Assembly: GCF_032062175.1 (NCBI RefSeq) | Contig: NZ_DAMBQK010000004.1 | Span: 62,001-126,000 of the forward strand | From: Atlantibacter sp032062175 | Lineage (GTDB): Bacteria; Pseudomonadota; Gammaproteobacteria; Enterobacterales; Enterobacteriaceae | DNA: 64,000 nt | Direction: 5' to 3' | Shown: positions 26,645 to 36,014 of the stretch, in pieces | How the letters are laid out: the number at the start of each line of letters is the position of its first letter | Numbering within the stretch: position 1 is the first letter of the stretch | Made by a program: the position numbers and the translations under genes | The notes under the pieces: model-generated | Database searches by the model: none | What the model was told of the DNA's origin: nothing | Seen by the model: only the letters and a program-made list of their open reading frames with translations

Positions 26645-28411
26645 ATGAGAGCAGCGGCAAAAACGCTTAAACCGAAACGCCAGGAAGAACAGGCCAACTT
26701 TATAGGTTGGCGTTTTGCGTTGCTCTGCGGGTGTATTTTGCTGGCGCTCTCTTTACTGCTGGCGCGCGTCGCCTGGCTGCAGATCATTGCGCCCGACATG
26801 CTGGTGCGCCAGGGCGATATGCGCTCGCTGCGCGTACAGGAAGTGGCGACCTCGCGCGGCCTGATTACCGACCGCTCCGGTCGCCCACTCGCGGTCAGCG
26901 TGCCGGTAAGAGCGGTATGGGCCGATCCTAAAGAGCTGCACGACGCAGGCGGCATTACCCTCGATAACCGCTGGAAAGCGCTGTCCGATGCCCTGAAATT
27001 GCCGCTGGACCAGCTGGCCTCACGAATTAACGCCAACCCGAAAGGACGCTTTATTTACCTTGCCCGCCAGGTCAACCCGGACATCGGCGATTACATCAAA
27101 AAACTTAAACTGCCCGGCATCCACCTGCGCGATGAATCTCGTCGTTACTATCCTTCCGGCGAAGTGACCGCTCATCTCATTGGTTTTACCAACGTGGATA
27201 GCCAGGGGATTGAAGGCGTTGAAAAAAGCTTCGATAAATGGCTTACCGGCCAGCCGGGTGAGCGTATTGTGCGTAAAGATCGCTATGGCCGCGTCATTGA
27301 AGATATCTCTTCTACCGACAGCCAGGCGGCGCACAACCTGGCGCTAAGTATCGATGAGCGCTTACAGGCGCTGGTTTACCGTGAACTGAACAACGCCGTG
27401 GCGTTCAACAAAGCCGAATCCGGGAGCGCCGTGCTGGTGGACGTGAACACCGGTGAAGTGCTGGCCATGGCCAACAGCCCCTCTTATAACCCGAATAACA
27501 TCTCGGGCACGCCGAAAGATATTATGCGTAACCGCACCATTACTGACGTTTTCGAACCGGGTTCCACGGTGAAGCCGATGGTGGTGATGACGGCGTTACA
27601 GCGCGGCGTGGTCAATGAAAATACCGTACTAAATACTGTGCCGTACCGCATCAATGGTCATGAGATCAAAGACGTGGCGCGCTATAGCGAATTAACCCTG
27701 ACCGGGGTGTTACAGAAGTCGAGTAACGTCGGTGTTTCAAAGCTGGCGTTAGCGATGCCGTCCTCAGCGTTGGTAGATACTTACTCACGTTTTGGACTGG
27801 GTAAAGCGACCAATTTGGGGTTGGTCGGAGAACGCAGTGGCTTATATCCTCAAAAACAACGGTGGTCTGACATAGAGAGGGCCACCTTCTCTTTCGGCTA
27901 CGGGCTAATGGTAACCCCGTTACAGTTAGCGCGAGTCTACGCGACGATTGGCAGCTATGGTGTTTATCGCCCGCTGTCGATCACCAAAGTCGACCCGCCG
28001 GTTCCCGGCGAGCGCATCTTTAATGAATCAGTCGTGCGTACCGTGGTGCATATGATGGAAAGCGTGGCGCTGCCTGGCGGCGGCGGCGTGAAAGCGGCGA
28101 TCAAAGGTTATCGCATTGCCATCAAGACCGGTACGGCGAAAAAAGTCGGCCCGGACGGGCGCTATATCAACAAATACATTGCTTACACCGCGGGCGTCGC
28201 ACCGGCGAGCCATCCGCGCTTTGCGCTGGTGGTGGTCATCAACGACCCGCAGGCAGGTAAATATTACGGTGGTGCCGTATCTGCACCGGTGTTCGGAGCC
28301 ATTATGGGCGGCGTATTACGCACCATGAATATCGAACCAGATGCCCTGGCGACGGGCGAAAAAAGTGAATTTGTAATCAATCAAGCAGAGGGAACAGGTG
28401 GCAGATCGTAA
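26645..28411 (+). CDS. ftsI: Septal peptidoglycan transpeptidase FtsI (PBP3)
   Basis: FtsI crosslinks septal peptidoglycan with FtsW. It is 588 residues (E. coli 588). A short cytoplasmic tail and one membrane anchor (about 20-40) precede the pedestal domain and the penicillin-binding transpeptidase domain. The active-site motifs are all present: SxxK as STVK in FEPGSTVKPM near 307, SxN as SSN near 359, and KTG in KTGTAKK near 494. Its 3' end overlaps murE by 14 bp. Target of aztreonam and related beta-lactams in E. coli. Confidence 0.97.
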   Translation: MRAAAKTLKPKRQEEQANFIGWRFALLCGCILLALSLLLARVAWLQIIAPDMLVRQGDMRSLRVQEVATSRGLITDRSGRPLAVSVPVRAVWADPKELHDAGGITLDNRWKALSDALKLPLDQLASRINANPKGRFIYLARQVNPDIGDYIKKLKLPGIHLRDESRRYYPSGEVTAHLIGFTNVDSQGIEGVEKSFDKWLTGQPGERIVRKDRYGRVIEDISSTDSQAAHNLALSIDERLQALVYRELNNAVAFNKAESGSAVLVDVNTGEVLAMANSPSYNPNNISGTPKDIMRNRTITDVFEPGSTVKPMVVMTALQRGVVNENTVLNTVPYRINGHEIKDVARYSELTLTGVLQKSSNVGVSKLALAMPSSALVDTYSRFGLGKATNLGLVGERSGLYPQKQRWSDIERATFSFGYGLMVTPLQLARVYATIGSYGVYRPLSITKVDPPVPGERIFNESVVRTVVHMMESVALPGGGGVKAAIKGYRIAIKTGTAKKVGPDGRYINKYIAYTAGVAPASHPRFALVVVINDPQAGKYYGGAVSAPVFGAIMGGVLRTMNIEPDALATGEKSEFVINQAEGTGGRS

Positions 28412-29885
28412 TTTGCGCGACCTTCTTGCGCCGTGGGTAACGGGTTTACCCGCGCGCGCGCTACGAGAAATGACGCTCGACAGCCGTGTGGCTGCCGCGG
28501 GTGACCTTTTTGTAGCTGTGGTCGGTCATCAGGCGGACGGGCGTCGGTTTATCCCGCAGGCGATAGCGCAAGGTGTAGCTGCCATTGTGGCGGAAGCGAA
28601 AGGCGAAGCCACTGACGGTGAAGTCCGTGAAATCCACGGCGTTCCGGTTATCTTTCTCGAACAGTTAAATGAGCGGCTGTCTGCGTTGGCGGGCCGTTTT
28701 TACCATGAGCCAAGCCAGCAACTGCGCCTGGTTGGCGTAACGGGCACCAACGGCAAAACCACCACGACGCAATTGCTGGCGCAGTGGAGCCAACTGCTGG
28801 GCGAAACCAGCGCCGTAATGGGCACCGTGGGTAATGGCCTGTTGGGTAAAGTCAGCCCGACGGAAAACACCACCGGCTCTGCGGTGGATGTTCAGCAGGT
28901 ACTGGGCGGCCTGGCGGACCAGGGCGCGACGTTTGCTGCGATGGAAGTCTCTTCCCACGGCCTGGTGCAGCACCGCGTTGCGGCGCTGACGTTTGCGGCC
29001 TCGGTGTTTACTAATTTAAGCCGAGATCATCTCGATTATCACGGCGATATGGAGAGCTACGAAGCCGCGAAATGGCTGCTGTTCTCCTCTCATTATTACG
29101 GTCAGTCCATCATCAATGCCGATGATGAAGTAGGTCGCCGCTGGCTGGCGAAACTGCCAGACGCCGTTGCGGTCTCGATGGAAGACAATATCAACCCGGC
29201 CTGCCGTGGCCGCTGGCTGAAAGCCAGCGAAGTGCACTATCACGACAGCGGGGCGACGATCCGCTTTGACTCCTCCTGGGGCAACGGTGAAATCGAAAGC
29301 CGCCTGATGGGCGCGTTTAACGTCAGCAACCTGTTGCTGGCGCTGGGAACCCTGTTGGCGCTGGATTATCCGCTTCCGGCTCTGCTGGAAACCGCATCCC
29401 GCCTACAGCCGGTGTGTGGTCGTATGGAAGTGTTCAGCGCGCCGAACAAGCCTACCGTGGTCGTGGATTACGCCCATACCCCTGATGCGCTGGAAAAAGC
29501 GTTGCAGGCCGCGCGGTTACACTGCGCCGGTAAACTGTGGTGCGTCTTCGGCTGCGGCGGCGATCGCGATAAAGGCAAACGTCCGCTGATGGGTGCGATT
29601 GCCGAGCAGTTCGCCGATGTGGTTGTGGTCACCGATGACAACCCGCGTACCGAAGATCCCAAAGCGATTATCACCGATATCCTGGCGGGCATGCTGGATG
29701 CCGGTCGCGCGCGCGCCGTAGAAGGCCGTGCCGAAGCGGTGACTAACGCCATTATGCAGGCTAAAGAAAACGATGTGGTGCTGATTGCCGGTAAAGGGCA
29801 TGAAGATTATCAAATCGTTGGCACTCGTCGTCTGGACTATTCAGATCGTGTGACCGCTGCGCGTCTGTTGGGAGTGGTGGCATGA
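28398..29885 (+). CDS. murE: UDP-MurNAc-tripeptide synthetase MurE
   Basis: MurE adds meso-diaminopimelate to UDP-MurNAc-L-Ala-D-Glu. The 495-residue protein (E. coli 495) has the Mur ligase ATP loop GVTGTNGKTTTTQLL near residue 113, and the diaminopimelate-specific motif DNPR in TDDNPRTEDP near 413. The start is a GTG inside the ftsI coding region (MADRNLRDLLAPW), giving an overlap of 14 bp. It overlaps murF by four bases. Confidence 0.97.
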   Translation: MADRNLRDLLAPWVTGLPARALREMTLDSRVAAAGDLFVAVVGHQADGRRFIPQAIAQGVAAIVAEAKGEATDGEVREIHGVPVIFLEQLNERLSALAGRFYHEPSQQLRLVGVTGTNGKTTTTQLLAQWSQLLGETSAVMGTVGNGLLGKVSPTENTTGSAVDVQQVLGGLADQGATFAAMEVSSHGLVQHRVAALTFAASVFTNLSRDHLDYHGDMESYEAAKWLLFSSHYYGQSIINADDEVGRRWLAKLPDAVAVSMEDNINPACRGRWLKASEVHYHDSGATIRFDSSWGNGEIESRLMGAFNVSNLLLALGTLLALDYPLPALLETASRLQPVCGRMEVFSAPNKPTVVVDYAHTPDALEKALQAARLHCAGKLWCVFGCGGDRDKGKRPLMGAIAEQFADVVVVTDDNPRTEDPKAIITDILAGMLDAGRARAVEGRAEAVTNAIMQAKENDVVLIAGKGHEDYQIVGTRRLDYSDRVTAARLLGVVA

Positions 29886-31240
29886 TCCCGGTTTCTCTCG
29901 AAAAACTCGCCACGCTGCTGGGCGGCGAGTTGCGCGGCGGCGATCGCATTATTGATGCGGTAACCACCGATACCCGCAAACTCACGCCAGGCTGCCTGTT
30001 TGTGGCGCTCAAAGGCGAACGTTTTGACGCCCATGATTTTGCGCAAACCGCGCAGCAGGGCGGGGCAGGCGCGTTGCTGGTCAGCCGCCCGGTCGATGCG
30101 GCACTGCCACAGATTATCGTTAACGATACGCGCCTCGCTTTCGGCGAACTGGCGGCGTGGGTGCGCTCGCAGGTACCGGCGCGCATCGTGGCATTAACCG
30201 GCTCATCGGGCAAAACCTCGGTTAAAGAGATGACGGCAGCCATCCTCAGCGAATGCGGCAACACGCTTTTTACTGCGGGCAATCTAAATAATGACATCGG
30301 CGTGCCGATGACATTGCTGCGTCTGACGCCGGAGCATCAGTATGCGGTGATTGAACTGGGCGCTAACCACCAGGGCGAGATCGCCTGGACCGTTGGGCTT
30401 ACCCGTCCGGAAGCGGCGCTGGTGAATAATCTCGCCGCCGCGCATCTGGAAGGCTTTGGCTCGCTGGCAGGCGTTGCAAAAGCGAAAGGGGAGATTTTCT
30501 CCGGCCTGACCGCAGACGGCATCGCGATCCTGAACGCGGATAACAACGACTGGCTTAACTGGCAGGAAATTATCGGCGATCGCAAAGTGTGGCGTTTTTC
30601 ACCCAATGCAGCCGGAAGTGATTTCAGCGCCACCAATATTCATATCACCAGCCACGGCACCGAGCTGACGATTGTCACCCCGACGGGCGATGTGGATGTG
30701 CTGCTGCCGTTGCCTGGCCGTCACAATATCGCCAATGCCCTCGCGGCGAGCGCGCTGGCGACAGCGGTGGGCGCAGGCCATGACGCCATAAAAGCCGGTC
30801 TGGCGAAATTAAAAGCCGTACCGGGCCGTCTGTTCCCGGTCCAGCTGGCTGAAAACCAGTTGCTGCTGGACGACAGCTACAACGCTAACGTCGGTTCGAT
30901 GACCGCAGCCGCGCAGGTGCTGAGCGAAATGCCGGGCTACCGGGTAATGGTGGTGGGTGATATGGCGGAGTTGGGCGCGGAGTCCGACGCCTGTCATCGC
31001 GAAGTGGGCGAAGCGGCGAAAGCGGCCAACATCGATAAAGTACTCAGCGTCGGCAACGCCAGCGAAATTTTGAGCCAGGCCAGCGGTGTGGGTGAACATT
31101 ACCAGGATAAAAAATCCGTGATCGAACGTCTCAGGGCGTTACGCGCGGAACATACCATTATGACGATTTTAGTGAAGGGTTCACGCAGCTCTGCCATGGA
31201 AGAGGTGGTTCGCGCATTACAGGAGAACGCGACATGTTAG
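29882..31240 (+). CDS. murF: UDP-MurNAc-tripeptide D-alanyl-D-alanine ligase MurF
   Basis: MurF adds D-Ala-D-Ala to the UDP-MurNAc tripeptide, completing the pentapeptide. It is 452 residues (E. coli 452). The ATP loop reads LTGSSGKTSVKEM near 107; GNLNNDIGVPMTLL and ELGANHQGEI are Mur ligase family stretches; DDSYNANVGSM near 330 lies in the C-terminal domain. Starts in an ATGA overlap with murE and overlaps mraY by seven bases. Confidence 0.97.
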   Translation: MIPVSLEKLATLLGGELRGGDRIIDAVTTDTRKLTPGCLFVALKGERFDAHDFAQTAQQGGAGALLVSRPVDAALPQIIVNDTRLAFGELAAWVRSQVPARIVALTGSSGKTSVKEMTAAILSECGNTLFTAGNLNNDIGVPMTLLRLTPEHQYAVIELGANHQGEIAWTVGLTRPEAALVNNLAAAHLEGFGSLAGVAKAKGEIFSGLTADGIAILNADNNDWLNWQEIIGDRKVWRFSPNAAGSDFSATNIHITSHGTELTIVTPTGDVDVLLPLPGRHNIANALAASALATAVGAGHDAIKAGLAKLKAVPGRLFPVQLAENQLLLDDSYNANVGSMTAAAQVLSEMPGYRVMVVGDMAELGAESDACHREVGEAAKAANIDKVLSVGNASEILSQASGVGEHYQDKKSVIERLRALRAEHTIMTILVKGSRSSAMEEVVRALQENATC

Positions 31241-32316
31241 TTTGGCTGGCCGAGCATTTGGTCAAATATTATTCCGGCTTCAACGTCTTTTCCTATCTGA
31301 CGTTTCGCGCCATTGTCAGCCTGCTGACCGCTCTGTTCATTTCATTATGGATGGGGCCGCGCATGATTGCGCATCTGCAAAAATTGTCCTTCGGCCAGGT
31401 CGTGCGTAACGATGGCCCGGAGTCACACTTCAGCAAGCGCGGCACGCCGACCATGGGCGGGATCATGATCCTGACCTCCATCGTGGTTTCCGTGCTGCTG
31501 TGGGCCTATCCTTCCAACCCTTACGTCTGGTGCGTACTGTTCGTGCTGGTGGGTTATGGCGCGGTCGGCTTTGTGGATGATTACCGCAAAGTGGTGCGTA
31601 AAGACACTAAGGGCCTGATTGCCCGCTGGAAATACTTCTGGATGTCGGTGATTGCGCTGACCGTGGCGTTTGCCCTGTATATGGTGGGCAAAGACACGCC
31701 AGCCACTGAACTGGTGGTGCCGTTCTTTAAAGACGTGATGCCGCAGTTGGGCATCTTCTACGTGATCCTCGCCTATTTCGTGATTGTCGGTACTGGTAAC
31801 GCGGTCAACCTGACCGACGGCCTGGACGGGCTGGCGATTATGCCGACCGTATTCGTGGCGGCGGGTTTCGCGCTGGTGGCCTGGGCAACGGGTAACATGA
31901 ATTTCGCCAGCTATCTGCATATCCCTTACTTACGGCATGCGGGCGAATTAGTGATTGTCTGTACGGCGATTGTCGGCGCGGGGCTTGGCTTCCTGTGGTT
32001 CAACACCTATCCGGCGCAGGTCTTTATGGGCGACGTCGGTTCCCTGGCCCTGGGCGGTGCGCTGGGCATTATCGCGGTGCTGCTGCGCCAGGAATTCCTG
32101 CTGGTGATCATGGGCGGCGTGTTTGTGGTGGAGACCCTGTCGGTGATCCTCCAGGTTGGATCGTTCAAACTGCGCGGGCAACGTATTTTCCGCATGGCAC
32201 CGATTCACCATCACTATGAACTGAAAGGCTGGCCAGAACCGCGCGTGATTGTGCGCTTCTGGATTATTTCGCTGATGCTGGTGCTGATTGGCCTGGCGAC
32301 GCTGAAGGTACGTTAA
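31234..32316 (+). CDS. mraY: Phospho-MurNAc-pentapeptide translocase MraY
   Basis: MraY transfers phospho-MurNAc-pentapeptide to undecaprenyl phosphate, making lipid I. The protein is 360 residues (E. coli 360) with about ten transmembrane segments. Catalytic cytoplasmic motifs are visible: GFVDDYRKV near 115, GNAVNLTDGLDGLA near 188-202, and the histidine-rich loop PIHHHYELKGWPE near 322-334. Overlaps murF by seven bases and is two bases before murD. Confidence 0.97.
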   Translation: MLVWLAEHLVKYYSGFNVFSYLTFRAIVSLLTALFISLWMGPRMIAHLQKLSFGQVVRNDGPESHFSKRGTPTMGGIMILTSIVVSVLLWAYPSNPYVWCVLFVLVGYGAVGFVDDYRKVVRKDTKGLIARWKYFWMSVIALTVAFALYMVGKDTPATELVVPFFKDVMPQLGIFYVILAYFVIVGTGNAVNLTDGLDGLAIMPTVFVAAGFALVAWATGNMNFASYLHIPYLRHAGELVIVCTAIVGAGLGFLWFNTYPAQVFMGDVGSLALGGALGIIAVLLRQEFLLVIMGGVFVVETLSVILQVGSFKLRGQRIFRMAPIHHHYELKGWPEPRVIVRFWIISLMLVLIGLATLKVR

Positions 32317-32318
32317 TC

Positions 32319-33635
32319 ATGGCAGATTATCAGGGTAAGAACGTCGTCATCATTGGTCTCGGATTAACCGGGCTTTCCTGCGTGGACTTCTTCCTGGCGC
32401 GCGGCGTCACGCCGCGCGTGATGGATACCCGCCAGGCGCCGCCGGGTCTTGATAATCTTCCTGAAACTGTCGAACGCCATCTCGGCTCGTTGAACGATGA
32501 GTGGCTGCTGAATGCAGATCTGCTCGTCGCCAGTCCCGGTATGGCATTGGCGCATCCTTCCCTGAGCGCGGCGGCGGACGCAGGCGTAGAGATCATCGGC
32601 GATATTGAACTGTTCTGCCGTGAAGCGCAGGCACCGATTGTTGCCATCACCGGTTCGAACGGCAAAAGCACCGTCACCACCCTGGTGGGTGAAATGGCGA
32701 AAGCGGCGGGCGTCAGCGTGGGCGTGGGCGGCAATATCGGCCTGCCAGCGTTGATGCTGCTGGATGCGGAAAAAGAACTGTATGTACTGGAGCTTTCCAG
32801 CTTCCAACTGGAAACCACGTACAGCCTGCGAGCCAAAGCCGCTACGGTGCTCAACGTGACTGAAGATCATATGGATCGCTATCCCTTTGGTCTTCAGCAA
32901 TACCGCGCCGCCAAACTGAAGATTTACGAGAATGCCGAAGTCTGCGTGGTCAACGCCGACGATGCCCTGACGATGCCAGTGCGCGGAGCGGACGAGCGCT
33001 GCGTGAGTTTCGGCATCGACGTCGGGGATTACCATCTGAACTATCAGCAGGGTGATACCTGGCTGCGGGTGAAAGGCGAGAAGATCCTCAATGCCAAAGA
33101 GATGAAAATCGTCGGGCGTCACAACTACACCAATGCCCTGGCGGCGCTGGCGTTAGCCGATGCCGTCGGTCTGCCGCGCTCCAGCAGCCTGAAAGCGCTG
33201 ACCACCTTTACCGGCCTGGCGCACCGCTTCCAGATGGCTTACGAGCATAACGGCGTGCGCTGGATCAACGATTCCAAAGCCACCAACGTCGGCAGTACCG
33301 AAGCGGCGCTGAACGGTTTGCATATTGACGGCACCCTGCATCTGCTGCTGGGCGGCGACGGCAAATCCGCTGACTTTTCTCCGCTCAATCGCTATTTGCA
33401 GGGCGATCGTATTCGGCTTTACTGCTTTGGCCGCGATGGTGCGGAACTGGCGGCGCTGCGCCCGGAAGTGGCGGAGCAAACTGCCACCATGGAAGACGCC
33501 ATGCGCATTATTGCCGGCAAGGTGCAGCCAGGAGATATGGTGCTGCTGTCACCGGCCTGCGCCAGCCTGGATCAGTTTAAAAACTTTGAACAACGCGGCG
33601 ATGTGTTTACTCGCCTGGCGAAGGAGTTAGGCTGA
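32319..33635 (+). CDS. murD: UDP-MurNAc-L-alanine:D-glutamate ligase MurD
   Basis: MurD adds D-glutamate to UDP-MurNAc-L-alanine. The 438-residue protein (E. coli 438) has the N-terminal UDP-binding Rossmann region (GKNVVIIGLGLTGLSCVDFF), the ATP loop AITGSNGKSTVTTLV near 110, and LLGGDGKSADFSPL near 345. The stop and the ftsW start share a base (TGATG). Confidence 0.97.
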   Translation: MADYQGKNVVIIGLGLTGLSCVDFFLARGVTPRVMDTRQAPPGLDNLPETVERHLGSLNDEWLLNADLLVASPGMALAHPSLSAAADAGVEIIGDIELFCREAQAPIVAITGSNGKSTVTTLVGEMAKAAGVSVGVGGNIGLPALMLLDAEKELYVLELSSFQLETTYSLRAKAATVLNVTEDHMDRYPFGLQQYRAAKLKIYENAEVCVVNADDALTMPVRGADERCVSFGIDVGDYHLNYQQGDTWLRVKGEKILNAKEMKIVGRHNYTNALAALALADAVGLPRSSSLKALTTFTGLAHRFQMAYEHNGVRWINDSKATNVGSTEAALNGLHIDGTLHLLLGGDGKSADFSPLNRYLQGDRIRLYCFGRDGAELAALRPEVAEQTATMEDAMRIIAGKVQPGDMVLLSPACASLDQFKNFEQRGDVFTRLAKELG

Positions 33636-34879
33636 TGCGGTTGTCTTTTCCTCGCCTGCGCGTTCCACGCTTCCCGGGATTCGGTATCCTGGCATGGCTG
33701 TTTGTGGCGCTGAAAGGCTGGGTAATGGGGTCCAGGGATAAAGACGCCAATAGCCTCGTGATGTACGACCGCACGCTGCTGTGGTTGACGCTGGGCCTGG
33801 CGGCGGTGGGCTTTATTATGGTGACCTCGGCGTCAATGCCCGTTGGGCAACGGCTGGCGGACGATCCGTTCCTGTTCGCCAAGCGTGACGCTATCTATAT
33901 CTTCCTGGCGTTTATGCTGGCGATGGTCACGCTGCGGATGCCGATGGAAGTCTGGCAGCGCTACAGTGCCGCGCTGCTGATCGCCTCTATCGTGATGCTG
34001 CTGATTGTACTGGTCGTGGGTAGCTCGGTTAACGGTGCGTCGCGCTGGATTGCTCTTGGCCCGCTGCGTATCCAGCCCGCGGAATTTTCCAAGCTGTCGC
34101 TGTTTTGTTATCTGTCCAACTACCTGGTGCGCAAGGTAGATGAAGTCCGAAACAACCTGCGCGGATTCTTAAAACCGATGGGCGTGATTCTGGTGATGGC
34201 GGTGCTGCTGCTTGCTCAGCCTGACCTCGGTACGGTAGTGGTGCTGTTTGTGACTACCCTGGCGATGCTGTTTCTCGCGGGTGCCAAGCTCTGGCAGTTC
34301 ATCGCCATTATCGGCATGGGTATATCAGCGGTGGTGCTGCTGATCCTCGCGGAGCCTTACCGTATTCGGCGTGTGACCTCGTTCTGGAACCCGTGGGAAG
34401 ATCCGTTTGGCAGCGGCTATCAGCTAACGCAATCGCTGATGGCGTTTGGCCGTGGCGAACTTTGGGGGCAAGGGTTAGGCAATTCGGTACAAAAACTGGA
34501 GTATCTGCCGGAAGCGCACACCGACTTTATCTTCTCGATCATCGGCGAAGAGCTGGGGTATATCGGTGTAGTACTGGCCCTTTTGATGGTATTCTTCGTC
34601 GCTTTTCGCGCCATGTCGATTGGCCGCCGCGCTCTGGAGATCGACCAACGTTTTTCCGGGTTCCTGGCGTGTTCCATCGGCATTTGGTTTAGCTTCCAGG
34701 CGCTGGTCAACGTCGGGGCGGCGGCGGGGATGTTGCCGACCAAAGGCCTGACGCTGCCGCTGATCAGTTACGGTGGTTCCAGCTTAATTATTATGTCGAC
34801 CGCGATCATGCTGTTGTTACGGATTGACTACGAAACGCGTCTGGAAAAGGCGCAGGCGTTTACAAGGAGTGCCCGATGA
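33635..34879 (+). CDS. ftsW: Septal peptidoglycan polymerase FtsW
   Basis: FtsW is the SEDS-family glycosyltransferase of the divisome, working with FtsI. It is 414 residues (E. coli 414) with about ten membrane segments after a basic N-terminal tail. SEDS hallmarks are visible: GSSVNGASRWI near 130, AQPDLGTVVVLF near 190 with the proposed catalytic aspartate region, GRGELWGQGLGNSVQKL near 270, and LPLISYGGSSL near 375. Overlaps murD by one base and murG by four. Confidence 0.97.
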   Translation: MRLSFPRLRVPRFPGFGILAWLFVALKGWVMGSRDKDANSLVMYDRTLLWLTLGLAAVGFIMVTSASMPVGQRLADDPFLFAKRDAIYIFLAFMLAMVTLRMPMEVWQRYSAALLIASIVMLLIVLVVGSSVNGASRWIALGPLRIQPAEFSKLSLFCYLSNYLVRKVDEVRNNLRGFLKPMGVILVMAVLLLAQPDLGTVVVLFVTTLAMLFLAGAKLWQFIAIIGMGISAVVLLILAEPYRIRRVTSFWNPWEDPFGSGYQLTQSLMAFGRGELWGQGLGNSVQKLEYLPEAHTDFIFSIIGEELGYIGVVLALLMVFFVAFRAMSIGRRALEIDQRFSGFLACSIGIWFSFQALVNVGAAAGMLPTKGLTLPLISYGGSSLIIMSTAIMLLLRIDYETRLEKAQAFTRSAR

Positions 34880-35943
34880 GCGGCCAGACGAAACGGTTAA
34901 TGGTGATGGCTGGCGGCACCGGGGGACATGTGTTCCCGGGACTGGCCGTGGCGCACCATTTAATGGCCCAGGGCTGGCAGGTGCGTTGGCTGGGAACGGC
35001 TGACCGGATGGAAGCGGATTTGGTGCCACGTCACGGCATCGAGATCGATTTTATCCGCATCTCCGGGTTGCGCGGCAAAGGCGTAAAAGCGCTACTACTG
35101 GCACCGATGCGTATCTTTAACGCCTGGCGTCAGGCGCGCGCCATCATGAAACGCTATCAGCCGGACGTGGTATTGGGCATGGGCGGTTATGTTTCCGGGC
35201 CTGGTGGCCTGGCAGCCTGGTCGCTGGGCATTCCGGTTGTGCTGCACGAGCAGAACGGCATTGCCGGGCTGACCAACAAATGGCTGGCGAAAATTGCCCG
35301 CAAAGTGATGCAGGCGTTCCCCGGCGCATTCCCCAATGCGGATGTGGTGGGTAATCCGGTACGTACCGACGTATTGGCGCTGCCGGAGCCGGAACAGCGG
35401 CTGGCTGGCCGCGAAGGTCCGGTGCGGGTGTTAGTGGTGGGCGGGTCTCAGGGCGCGCGTATTCTCAACCAGACTATGCCGCAGGTGGCAGGGCGTCTGG
35501 GTGAGAAAATCACGCTCTGGCACCAGTGCGGTAAAGGCGCGTTGAACGAGGTGCAGCAGGCTTACGCCGCAGCCGGTCAACCGCAGCATAAAGTAACCGA
35601 ATTTATTGATGATATGGCGGCGGCCTATAGCTGGGCCGACGTGGTGGTATGCCGCTCCGGGGCATTAACCGTGAGCGAGCTCGCCGCAGCTGGTCTGCCC
35701 GCGCTGTTTGTGCCTTTCCAGCACAAAGATCGCCAACAGTACTGGAATGCGCTTCCCCTAGAGAAAGCCGGGGCGGCGAAGATTTTCGAACAGCCACAAT
35801 TTACCGTCGATGCGGTGAGCGAAACGCTGGCGGGATGGGATCGTCCAACCCTGCTGGCGATGGCAAAGCGGGCGCGCGGTGCGGCCATTGTGGATGCTAC
35901 TGAACGGGTAGCCAATGAAGTACGCGCCGTTACACAGGCGTAA
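34876..35943 (+). CDS. murG: Lipid II synthase MurG
   Basis: MurG is a peripheral inner-membrane glycosyltransferase that adds GlcNAc to lipid I, giving lipid II. It is 355 residues (E. coli 355). The N-terminal glycine-rich loop AGGTGGHVFPGLAVA contacts the acceptor; GMGGYVSGPGGLAAW is a second G-loop near 105; VCRSGALTVSELAAAGLPA near 258 belongs to the UDP-GlcNAc-binding domain. Starts in an ATGA overlap with ftsW; 71 bp separate it from murC. Confidence 0.97.
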   Translation: MSGQTKRLMVMAGGTGGHVFPGLAVAHHLMAQGWQVRWLGTADRMEADLVPRHGIEIDFIRISGLRGKGVKALLLAPMRIFNAWRQARAIMKRYQPDVVLGMGGYVSGPGGLAAWSLGIPVVLHEQNGIAGLTNKWLAKIARKVMQAFPGAFPNADVVGNPVRTDVLALPEPEQRLAGREGPVRVLVVGGSQGARILNQTMPQVAGRLGEKITLWHQCGKGALNEVQQAYAAAGQPQHKVTEFIDDMAAAYSWADVVVCRSGALTVSELAAAGLPALFVPFQHKDRQQYWNALPLEKAGAAKIFEQPQFTVDAVSETLAGWDRPTLLAMAKRARGAAIVDATERVANEVRAVTQA

Positions 35944-36014
35944 TTCTTGCGGACAACTTTTTGATCCGCGTGATGTTGAGATGTTAAGGCGTTGATGCCA
36001 AAGGCTTTAGAAGA